Below, in pieces: positions 1-5,503 of a stretch of DNA of 6,634 bases. Source of the DNA: Candidatus Rifleibacteriota bacterium (GTDB taxonomy: Bacteria > Muiribacteriota > Ozemobacteria > Ozemobacterales > Ozemobacteraceae); assembly GCA_028691595.1 (NCBI GenBank), contig JAQUZA010000180.1, positions 1 through 6,634 of the forward strand, read 5' to 3'. The notes beneath the pieces are model-generated. The model was given only the letters and a program-made list of their open reading frames with translations, was not told the DNA's origin and searched no databases. How positions within the stretch are numbered: position 1 is the first letter of the stretch; each line of letters begins with the position of its first letter. The translations under genes were made by a program, and so were the position numbers.

Positions 1-664
1 CACTTCGGGTTTCAGCAACACCGACTGTGGCAAGCTCACCAACGGCTTAAAACTTCCGGTTATCGTCAGTGTTGCCTGCGTGAATGGTAATTTTGTTGGT
101 AAAGACTGCTTTTGTGAAGCCTGGATGAACAGTGGCGACATCGAAAACCCACGCGGAGCAGTCGCTATCTTTGGCTCAACCACCAATCAGTCATGGGTTC
201 CGCCCATCAAGGTGCAGGCTGCAATTGTTTCAGAATTCATCGTCAACGATTCTTACCTGACAGTTGGCGGGCTGATGACCAACGGCATCATCAAGGGACT
301 TGAAGTTTATGGCATCGAGCCAAAGGGTGAAGGGGTCAAGATGATGGAACAATGGCATCTGTTCGGCGATGGTACCACCATGCTGCGCACCCGCAGACCC
401 GAGAAGATTTCGATCGCGGTTACCACCTCTTCTATCGAGGGAGAAAGCCAGGCAATGGTCAGCATAACCGATTCAAAAGGCAACCCGGTGGAAAACGCCA
501 GGGTTACCGTTTATACCGGGAAACTCGACTACATCGCCTCGGCCAGTTCAAACAAAGAAGGTGTGGCCAGGGTCAATATCGGTCTGAAGAAAAACTCAGC
601 TGCTCTCATGACTGTTTTTGGCGCTGACCTCGTTCCGATTGTCGATCACAAGTTCAACTTCTAA
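1..664 (+). CDS. Gingipain-like cysteine protease (peptidase family C25), C-terminal part
   Basis: The reading frame is open from base 2 to the TAA at 662-664, giving 220 visible residues; the start lies upstream of the window. Residues 19-31 carry the gingipain active-site context (P-V-I-V-S-V-A-C-V-N-G-N-F) with the nucleophile Cys26 (codon 77-79). The family's STxNQSW motif follows at 59-65, and the conserved end of the catalytic domain (LFGDGTTMLRT) is at 120-130. Residues from about 133 to 220 look like the Ig-like beta domain that follows the catalytic domain in gingipains. The catalytic His, expected some 30 residues before the Cys, must lie just outside the window. The protein ends directly after the Ig-like domain: no adhesin repeats and no type IX secretion C-terminal domain are visible. 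By family knowledge this is a secreted clan CD endopeptidase; the P1 preference cannot be read here. The ATG codons inside the frame are not real starts, because the homology begins before them. Family assignment is firm; substrate is unknown. Confidence 0.9.
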   Translation, partial: TSGFSNTDCGKLTNGLKLPVIVSVACVNGNFVGKDCFCEAWMNSGDIENPRGAVAIFGSTTNQSWVPPIKVQAAIVSEFIVNDSYLTVGGLMTNGIIKGLEVYGIEPKGEGVKMMEQWHLFGDGTTMLRTRRPEKISIAVTTSSIEGESQAMVSITDSKGNPVENARVTVYTGKLDYIASASSNKEGVARVNIGLKKNSAALMTVFGADLVPIVDHKFNF

Positions 665-676
665 CACAAGTCAGAC

Positions 677-718
677 AAATGGCCCGGCAGACAGGTTTCT
701 GCCGGGCCATTTCTTTTC
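677..718 (+). terminator. Rho-independent terminator of the C25 protease gene
   Basis: A perfect 15-bp inverted repeat (677-691 paired with 698-712) encloses a 6-nt loop (692-697). The core is GGCCCGGCAG/CTGCCGGGCC, and the U-rich run TTTCTTTTC (710-718) overlaps the end of the 3' arm. It starts 12 nt after the C25 stop codon, so it should end that transcript and separate it from the C11 gene. Confidence 0.9.
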
Positions 719-747
719 ATGGCAAACGCATTAACCCTGTTTGCCAT
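719..747. other. Second inverted repeat between the two protease genes
   Basis: A perfect 9-bp inverted repeat, ATGGCAAAC (719-727) with GTTTGCCAT (739-747), encloses an 11-nt spacer. It lies 6 bp after the terminator stem and about 19 bp before the proposed -35 box of the C11 gene. No T-tract follows, so it is not a standard terminator. It could be an operator for a dimeric regulator or a stabilising RNA hairpin. Both hairpins in this gap begin ATGGC and end GCCAT. Confidence 0.45.
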
Positions 748-765
748 GCCACGCTTTTGCGGCCA

Positions 766-794
766 TTGTGGTCTGACGGGTTTTGTGTGATAAT
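766..794 (+). promoter_or_regulatory. Probable sigma70-type promoter for the C11 protease gene
   Basis: A -35-like TTGTGG (766-771) is separated by 17 bp from GATAAT (789-794). The latter is preceded by TG at 786-787, which forms an extended -10 element. Transcription would start near 801, leaving a leader of about 26 nt before the ATG at 827. The position just after a terminator fits independent transcription. This was judged by eye. Confidence 0.5.
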
Positions 795-826
795 GAAAAA
801 ATAACCTGTCTGTTTGCGAGGGAATT

Positions 827-2050
827 ATGAAAAAACTTGGTCTGATTCTGCTTGGGGCTTTTGTACTGCTGGCCATGCCGGTCATCTGTGTTGCCGAAAA
901 CGAATTGACAATCATCGTCTACATGGTAAACGACGACAAGGATACTACCCTCGAAAACGCCAATTTTCGTAATCTCAATAACCTCAAGGCCTGGGGCCCC
1001 GGCGAAAACAAAACACTGCTGGTGCAGCTTGACGGTTTGTCAACCGGCTCTTCTGACGAACAGAAGTTGAATTACAAAGGCGGCAGCCGTCTACGTATCG
1101 AAAAGAACAAACTGATCGATGAAGGCGTGCTTGGTGAAACCAACATGGGGTCACCACAAACCCTCTGGGACTGCCTTAAATGGGCGCACGACAAATACCC
1201 GGCCAAACATTACGGTCTGATCATCAACAGTCACGGCAGCGGTCTGTTTACCTGGTGGGGCGATGGTTCGGTCAGCGCATCTGAACCGGGAAAGGTTGTG
1301 TTCAACCCTGATCGCCGCCCGGGTCGTTTCGTTGCCTACGATCATACCGACCACGATGCCCTGACGATTTTTGAAATTGCTGAAGTTTTAAAAGCCTTTA
1401 ACAGCCGTTTTAAACAGACCGGAAAATTTGATGTCGTGGGTTTTGATGCCTGCATGCCCTGCGGCGTTGAAGCTCTCTACCAGCTGCGTGATGCCTGTGA
1501 TTACATGGTTGGTAGCCCCGAAACGACACCAATCAACGGTTTCAATTATGATGCCATGGCCAGACTGATGGCCAAAAACTCAACTATCAAACCAGAAACT
1601 TTCGCCGCCGATATGGCCGAGAGTCTTAACAACAGCCAGATTGGTGCCTGGAAGACTTCACAGTCAGCCCAACTGGTATTCGCAGTGAATCAGCTGTCAA
1701 TGCAGCTTTTGAATGCCATGAACGAAACCGGCAAGAGCTTTGCGTTGCGCGGGCAGGCTGCCTTTGGCAAAGGCACCAACTACTGGAATCTCAACAAAGT
1801 CGCTGAGGCCTTTTACCGCGAGAACTCAGATCTTAACGGGGCCAGTAATCAGGCAGTCATCAAGCAGATGGGCAAAGAACTCATCGATGCAATTGAAGCC
1901 GCCAGAATCACCCGAAATGGTGTCGTCAGCATCACCTGGCCACAGAAAGCCGAGTATCAGAAATACCACGCTTTCTACAAAGCCCTCGACATGTCACGCG
2001 ACAGCAAATGGGATGAAGTTCTCGACCGTCGCGAGCTTGGAATCAAGTAA
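827..2050 (+). CDS. Secreted clostripain-family cysteine protease (peptidase C11)
   Basis: This 407-residue protein starts with a Sec signal peptide (K2, K3, hydrophobic 4-20) with likely cleavage after Ala23, so it is exported. The C11 fold begins at once (ELTIIVYMVNDDKD, 25-38), where clostripain relatives have a YM-D/N-D motif. The catalytic dyad is visible: His136 in LIINSHGSG and Cys209 in VVGFDACMPCGVEAL. The Asp207-Ala-Cys209 arrangement matches the family's S1 pocket, which favours Arg or Lys at P1. The 73-residue spacing between His and Cys is longer than I recall for clostripain or the Parabacteroides enzyme PmC11. It contains a basic stretch (K156, R163, R164, R167) where self-cleavage could occur. 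The RBS GAGGGA (818-823) supports the ATG at 827. The gene follows a C25 protease but has its own promoter, and it converges on the next gene. Family is firm; the processing site is inference. Confidence 0.9.
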   Translation: MKKLGLILLGAFVLLAMPVICVAENELTIIVYMVNDDKDTTLENANFRNLNNLKAWGPGENKTLLVQLDGLSTGSSDEQKLNYKGGSRLRIEKNKLIDEGVLGETNMGSPQTLWDCLKWAHDKYPAKHYGLIINSHGSGLFTWWGDGSVSASEPGKVVFNPDRRPGRFVAYDHTDHDALTIFEIAEVLKAFNSRFKQTGKFDVVGFDACMPCGVEALYQLRDACDYMVGSPETTPINGFNYDAMARLMAKNSTIKPETFAADMAESLNNSQIGAWKTSQSAQLVFAVNQLSMQLLNAMNETGKSFALRGQAAFGKGTNYWNLNKVAEAFYRENSDLNGASNQAVIKQMGKELIDAIEAARITRNGVVSITWPQKAEYQKYHAFYKALDMSRDSKWDEVLDRRELGIK

Positions 2051-2062
2051 GCCAGGCAACAA

Positions 2063-3076
2063 TCAAGATTCCGGTTCCTGATCTTTCCGGCTGTAACGCC
2101 ATTCTCCGAGCAATCGATCTGATGAGTCTTTTTGATGCGAAGGAGCAACCAGCTCAAAAATTGCATCAAAACTCACCGGGTCTTCTGAATGATGCGAGCG
2201 CAGCCAGCCTTTGACCTCAATATGGTCAAACAGCTTTGGGCCGGGCTTTTCATCGGTAAAATATTCTGCGGTCAAAAACGCCATACCGGCGGTTTCAATC
2301 AATACTTCATTTTCGGTACTATTGACCGTAAGTGATTGAGTCTTTTCTTTTAGACCCCGACTTGAATAAGAAGTCGGCGGCATGATGCGCAAGCCTTCAA
2401 AGCGCTTCTCGTCAGGGCTGCCCTGAGGCCTGAACAACACTTCGCAGCGATGAAAAGGTATGACAACCGTCTCGGTTGAACAGGTGACAAAATACATCTT
2501 CATGCTGAGGTTCCATTGGTATGAACCGGTCTGGTTCATGCCGGCAATGGCGCGCTGCAGTTCTATTTTTCCATCGAGAATCTCGATATCAGGTTTTTTC
2601 TGAATGGGGTACAAGAGTTTAATGAGGTCAGAACGGCGCGCTGAGCGGGTAGAATTTGCTTCACGCCATGGCACTTCGTGGGTAATAATACCGGTGCTGT
2701 CCGGAATCCGGATAACGAATGGTGAACGTTCGGTTTCAAAAACCAAAGCTACAACCGTCAGGCCGTTATATGGAATCGAAAGACTGATCAGGTTTGGCGA
2801 AAGCAACTGATCAAAGCGCGAACGCACCTTGGCAAACCAGATTGAAAGTTCTTCGAAGTCAGCGCCAACCACGCCTTTCTTTTCATCGATGCCGATAAGC
2901 CACATAATTGGCTCACCCCGGGCAGAATTTGCATGCGCGGCAATGCGGCGGGCCGCCCTGAAATGGTCACGTGGCCACTCAGCCTTCAACTCAACAGTGT
3001 CGTCTTCGATTGGCTGGCCTTTTTCAAGACGTTCGATGATATCAAGAACCTTGAACTCAATTTCCTGTTTTTTCAT
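2063..3076 (-). CDS. AlbA_2/Schlafen-type putative nucleic-acid-binding protein with unknown C-terminal domain
   Basis: This is a 337-residue protein with no signal peptide, so it is presumably cytoplasmic. Residues about 24-72 show the AlbA_2 (Schlafen N-terminal-like) pattern. An acidic E-x-K motif (E29-L-K31, with E33) comes first, then a helix with AARRIAAHANSARGEP (41-56) and the strand-turn WLIGIDEKKGVVGA (59-72). In Schlafen nucleases three acidic residues form the active site; E29, E33 and D64 are possible counterparts, but that is inference. The domain appears to run to about residue 155 (RRSDLIKLLYP). Residues about 160-337 are mixed, probably beta-rich, and match nothing I recognise. 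I see no ATPase motif, unlike many AlbA_2 proteins. The gene stands alone: it converges with the C11 gene, leaving 12 bp between stops, and lies 142 bp from the upstream operon's end. Only a weak RBS (GGGAAAA) precedes the ATG. Related domains occur in regulators, RNases and phage-defence proteins; the role here is unknown. Confidence 0.72.
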   Translation of the reverse strand: MKKQEIEFKVLDIIERLEKGQPIEDDTVELKAEWPRDHFRAARRIAAHANSARGEPIMWLIGIDEKKGVVGADFEELSIWFAKVRSRFDQLLSPNLISLSIPYNGLTVVALVFETERSPFVIRIPDSTGIITHEVPWREANSTRSARRSDLIKLLYPIQKKPDIEILDGKIELQRAIAGMNQTGSYQWNLSMKMYFVTCSTETVVIPFHRCEVLFRPQGSPDEKRFEGLRIMPPTSYSSRGLKEKTQSLTVNSTENEVLIETAGMAFLTAEYFTDEKPGPKLFDHIEVKGWLRSHHSEDPVSFDAIFELVAPSHQKDSSDRLLGEWRYSRKDQEPES

Positions 3077-3105
3077 TGCTTTTCCCGAAATACAAGTTGA
3101 TCTAT

Positions 3106-3115
3106 CGATATATCG
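3106..3115. promoter_or_regulatory. 10-bp palindrome upstream of the AlbA_2 gene
   Basis: CGATATATCG is a perfect palindrome 30 bp before the ATG, where the -10 region or the start of the leader would be expected. It may be a short operator half or simply part of an AT-rich promoter. No convincing -35/-10 pair could be fixed here: TTGAAG lies upstream on the - strand, but a good -10 box at the right distance is lacking. Confidence 0.3.
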
Positions 3116-3118
3116 GCA

Positions 3119-3140
3119 GATACTTCAATGATACTTTAAT
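3119..3140. repeat. Tandem 11-bp direct repeat upstream of the AlbA_2 gene
   Basis: GATACTTCAAT (3119-3129) is followed immediately by GATACTTTAAT (3130-3140), which differs by one base, and a third partial copy (GAT) follows. The 11-bp period is about one helical turn, so both copies face the same side of the DNA. It lies 43-64 bp before the AlbA_2 start codon, which suits binding sites for a regulator. Function is inferred from position only. Confidence 0.5.
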
Positions 3141-3167
3141 GATTGCCACACAAGGTAGTATTCACGC

Positions 3168-3206
3168 AAAAAAAACTCGGGGCCCTGTTTTGATCAGAAC
3201 CCCGAG
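3168..3206 (-). terminator. Rho-independent terminator of the tlpA-like/bcp operon
   Basis: Read on the - strand, CTCGGGG (3206-3200) pairs with CCCCGAG (3182-3176), with a further 3-bp inner stem (CTG/CAG at 3185-3187 and 3195-3197). Eight T residues follow (A-run at 3168-3175 on the + strand). It lies 12 nt after the bcp stop codon and insulates the AlbA_2 gene downstream. Confidence 0.9.
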
Positions 3207-3218
3207 ATCATTGCACAA

Positions 3219-3686
3219 TTACTTTTTCAGAAATTCGATGGCAAGTGGTGCCGTGTCAGCGGGCTTGACCTTATACCAGGTCTTGAGAATCAGGCCCTTT
3301 TCATCTATCAGCATTGAAGATCTGATAATGCCGATCGATGTTTTGCCAAACATGGTCTTTTCGCCCGTAACCCGGTAGGCTTCGGCTGTCTTCTTTTCGG
3401 GGTCAGAAAGCAGAATGAAGTTAAGATTCTGATTTTCTGCGAATTTCTTCAACGCCGCCGGCTGATCTGGGCTGATGCCCAATACGACGACGTTCAGATC
3501 TTTTAAATCCGCAAAAGCATCACGCAGACTACAGGCCTGAGTGGTGCAACCAGGTGTCGATGCTTTCGGGTAAAAATACACCAGCACTTTCTTTCCGGCA
3601 TAGTCTTTAAGGGAAACCTGTTGGCCATGCTGGTCGAGAAGTTCAAAAGCTGGTGCGCTTTCGCCGATTTTCAATTCTGCCTTCAT
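3219..3686 (-). CDS. bcp: Thioredoxin-dependent thiol peroxidase, Bcp/PrxQ family peroxiredoxin
   Basis: This 155-residue protein has the normal length for Bcp and no signal peptide, so it is cytoplasmic. It reduces hydrogen peroxide and organic hydroperoxides, with thioredoxin as the usual electron donor. The peroxidatic site fits PxxxTxxC: P40, T44 and Cys47 in YPKASTPGCTTQAC. The resolving Cys52 lies five residues later, as in atypical 2-Cys Bcp/PrxQ enzymes. The conserved active-site Arg is R122 (GIIRSSMLID). The residue before S43 is Ala, where many homologues have Asp (KDxTPGCT), a mild deviation. The gene starts 2 nt after the stop of the TlpA-like gene. Its RBS GGGGGAG (3692-3698) lies inside that gene's last codons, which indicates translational coupling. 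It is the last gene of the operon and is followed by a strong terminator. Confidence 0.93.
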   Translation of the reverse strand: MKAELKIGESAPAFELLDQHGQQVSLKDYAGKKVLVYFYPKASTPGCTTQACSLRDAFADLKDLNVVVLGISPDQPAALKKFAENQNLNFILLSDPEKKTAEAYRVTGEKTMFGKTSIGIIRSSMLIDEKGLILKTWYKVKPADTAPLAIEFLKK

Positions 3687-3688
3687 CG

Positions 3689-4498
3689 TTACTCCCCCAG
3701 GGGTGCCTGCTTTTCTTCTGAAGTTTCGGTTGAAACAGGAGTTTCGACTGCTGCTGGAGCTGTAGTTGCTGGTGAATCGCCTGAAACCGGAGCTTCAACC
3801 GCGGGAGCGGCTGGAACTTCACTGGCTGCAGGAGCTTCTACGGGAGCTGCAGGTTCTGCGGGAGTTTCCACAGCTGTAGGCTCTGCTGGCTCTGCCGGAG
3901 TTTCTACAGCTACCGGTGCTTCTACAGATGCTGGAGCTGCAGGGGCCACAGAAGCTGAAGGTACTTCGGTAGCAGGTGCTGCCGTGTCTGGGGCTGGAGC
4001 TGGAGCTGGAGCTTTGGCGGCTCTGGCTTCAACCTGCTTTTTGAGTTCTTCGTCAAGACCACCCATGGGGTGACCGTTCCAGACGATTTTGCCATCAACC
4101 ACAATAAAGGCAGCCGGAATACCACTCACGCCGTAATCACGGCCGCTCGAGCTTCCGGCACCGATTACCCAGTCCATGCCGGCCTTTTTGTTGAATTCAT
4201 TAATAGTTTCTGCTGGTTCATCTGTGAGCGAAACGATAACCACGCCCTGATCTTTATAAGTTTCGTTGAGCGTCTTGAGGTGTGGTATCGATTTGCGGCA
4301 CGGCGGGCACCAGGTTGCCCAGAATTCTACGATTACGATCTTATCTTTGTTATCAGCGAGCTTAAAGCTGTCAGTGTTGATCCATTTGGCTGCAGTTACT
4401 TCGGGAGCGGGTGAATTCACGCCCTGAGAGCAGCCGGGTACAACAATTCCGAAGCAGAACAGAAAGATGGCGACTGTAAGTAGACCAAGTTTTTTCAC
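3689..4498 (-). CDS. TlpA/ResA-like thioredoxin-fold lipoprotein with long Pro/Ala/Glu-rich tail
   Basis: This 269-residue protein begins at a GTG (4496-4498), chosen because a perfect GGAGG lies 7 nt upstream (4506-4510) and a signal peptide follows at once. The signal sequence (K2, K3, hydrophobic 4-20) ends in the lipobox V20-P-G-C23, so the protein is probably a lipoprotein outside the cytoplasmic membrane. A thioredoxin fold spans about 33-158: VEFWATWCPPCRKS holds the redox pair Cys64/Cys67, and the cis-Pro is P128 in VSGIPAAF. Such proteins reduce or exchange disulfides in exported proteins, for example in cytochrome c maturation, but no partner gene is present here. From A163 to the end there are 107 residues almost solely of A, P, E, V, T and S, without Cys or aromatic residues and with a single Lys (K263). 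VETPAEPA occurs twice (198-205, 210-217). The extra tail is unusual for the family; its role is unknown. Confidence 0.88.
   Translation of the reverse strand: MKKLGLLTVAIFLFCFGIVVPGCSQGVNSPAPEVTAAKWINTDSFKLADNKDKIVIVEFWATWCPPCRKSIPHLKTLNETYKDQGVVIVSLTDEPAETINEFNKKAGMDWVIGAGSSSGRDYGVSGIPAAFIVVDGKIVWNGHPMGGLDEELKKQVEARAAKAPAPAPAPDTAAPATEVPSASVAPAAPASVEAPVAVETPAEPAEPTAVETPAEPAAPVEAPAASEVPAAPAVEAPVSGDSPATTAPAAVETPVSTETSEEKQAPLGE
3692..4012 (-). repeat. Low-complexity sequence coding the Pro/Ala/Glu/Val tail
   Basis: This stretch encodes residues 163-269 of the TlpA-like lipoprotein. It consists of degenerate short repeats built from GCT/GCA, CCG/CCA and GAA/GAG codons. It begins with a regular (AP)4 run at 163-170 and includes two copies of VETPAEPA plus a related VETPVS at 251-256. 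Such repeats can expand or shrink by slippage, so tail length may vary between strains. Open frames on the opposite strand here are side effects of the repetitive composition. Confidence 0.8.
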
Positions 4499-4528
4499 AA
4501 TTATTCCTCCATGTTGGATAATACTAAA

Positions 4529-4557
4529 ATAATATTACCAGAAACAGGCAAAGTAAA
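4529..4557 (-). promoter_or_regulatory. Probable sigma70-type promoter of the tlpA-like/bcp operon
   Basis: On the - strand a -35-like TTTACT (4557-4552) is separated by exactly 17 bp from TATTAT (4534-4529), which matches the -10 consensus at five of six positions. Transcription would start near 4522, giving a short leader of about 24 nt that contains the GGAGG ribosome site. The local AT-richness supports the call. The rest of the gap (4558-4676) shows nothing I can name. Confidence 0.6.
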
Positions 4558-4676
4558 GGAGATATTTTTAGTAACATTTAAGAGACGGTGACAAAAAGAG
4601 GGAAATGATCAGATTACGGGGCAGGCAACTGTTATTTTGCAGCCTCAGGTGGATGAACCCCTGATAAACTGTTTAT

Positions 4677-5471
4677 TTAGAGATGCAGCAACTCTTCGTA
4701 AGCTTCAGGGCGACGGTCTTCAAAAATATGGTTGCGCGGGGTGATGAACTTGTTGCGCACCAGCTCGAGGTCGAAGTTGAAAGCGCTGACCTCGTCAGAG
4801 GCGGCGGCTGCCTGATAGACAACCTCGCCCTTCGGGTTCGCCACCGTTGACATGCCGGTAAAAGTCAGACCGTGTTCGGTACCGGTTCGGTTGGCAGTTA
4901 TGACATAAACATGGTTGATCAGGGCATGCACAGGCACCGAACGCTGTGCGAACCCTGGAAGAACAAGCGCTGAAGTATGGCAGATCACATCAGCGCCTTT
5001 AAGGGCAAGAATTCGCCAGACTTCAGGAAACATCCAGTCAAAACAGACGAGCATACCGATGTTACCAATCGGAGTGGTAAAAACCGGTAGACCGGCATCA
5101 CCAGCCGAAAAAATGTCTTTTTCGTTATAAAACAGGTGAATTTTGCGATATTTGCCGATGAAGCCATTTGGGCCCACCAGAATTGACGAATTAAACAGCT
5201 TGAAACCATCGCGTTCACAGAACCCTGAAACGACATGCATTTTTCTTTCCCGGCATTTTTCGGTGAGAAAGGTGACAAAACGGCTGTCGCTAATTTCTTC
5301 AGAGGCACCCCACGCATCTTTGCGGGTTGGAAAATTGTATCCGGAATTACAAAGCTCGGGCAGAACGAGAAGATCTGCTTCGGGCGCTTCTTTAAAGAGC
5401 TTGTCAAGACGGGTCATTGTTGCATCGACATTACACAGTTCAGGGGTAAATTGAATAAAACCTGCCTTCAT
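4677..5471 (-). CDS. Nitrilase-superfamily carbon-nitrogen hydrolase (putative amidase)
   Basis: This 264-residue, single-domain cytoplasmic enzyme spans the usual length of the superfamily. The Glu-Lys-Cys catalytic triad is plain: E39 in LVLPELCNSGYNF, K110 in GKYRKIHLF, and nucleophile C143 in GMLVCFDWMFPE. A further conserved Glu is E117 in FYNEKD. The CFDWMFPE context, the GLTFTGMS segment and the late IFEDRRPE motif resemble, from memory, the archaeal Pyrococcus nitrilase PH0642/PaNit, rather than biotinidase, NAD synthetase or apolipoprotein acyltransferase branches. Enzymes of this superfamily hydrolyse amides, carbamoyl compounds or nitriles; the substrate cannot be read from sequence. 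The RBS GGAGAG (5477-5482) lies 5 nt before the ATG. The gene follows the FetB-like permease by 32 nt on the same strand and so is probably the last gene of that operon. No convincing terminator is seen after it. Confidence 0.88.
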   Translation of the reverse strand: MKAGFIQFTPELCNVDATMTRLDKLFKEAPEADLLVLPELCNSGYNFPTRKDAWGASEEISDSRFVTFLTEKCRERKMHVVSGFCERDGFKLFNSSILVGPNGFIGKYRKIHLFYNEKDIFSAGDAGLPVFTTPIGNIGMLVCFDWMFPEVWRILALKGADVICHTSALVLPGFAQRSVPVHALINHVYVITANRTGTEHGLTFTGMSTVANPKGEVVYQAAAASDEVSAFNFDLELVRNKFITPRNHIFEDRRPEAYEELLHL

Positions 5472-5503
5472 AATTACTCTCCGGTTCCTTGTTCTGCAGC
5501 GCT

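Noticed and set aside
661..915. - strand frame across the gap between the two protease genes
   Set aside because: It runs through the terminator, the promoter and the signal-peptide codons of the C11 gene, and resembles no protein family.
2051..2062. Possible bidirectional terminator between the convergent C11 and AlbA_2 genes
   Set aside because: The gap is only 12 bp, and neither it nor the adjacent coding ends show a real stem with a T-tract. The nearby CCGG pair is too short to count.
3621..4073. Open + strand frame rich in Ala, Gly, Ser and Thr opposite the lipoprotein tail
   Set aside because: It is the antisense of low-complexity codons, which rarely create stops. Its start lies within the antisense of bcp, it has no recognisable domain, and both - strand genes are strongly supported.
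4645..4664. Hairpin candidate after the nitrilase gene
   Set aside because: The stem is only seven pairs with a bulge, and no T-rich run follows on the - strand, so a terminator call is not supported.
4664..4676. ATAAAC/GTTTAT inverted repeat beside the nitrilase stop codon
   Set aside because: A 6-bp AT-rich repeat with a single-base centre is expected by chance and has no supporting context.
4558..4676. Possible small gene or RNA upstream of the tlpA-like operon
   Set aside because: I see no open frame with a ribosome site, no strong secondary structure and no known RNA motif.
4985..5407. Alternative - strand frame of about 140 codons inside the nitrilase gene
   Set aside because: It overlaps the region that codes the complete E-K-C triad in the true frame, and its own translation has no family resemblance.
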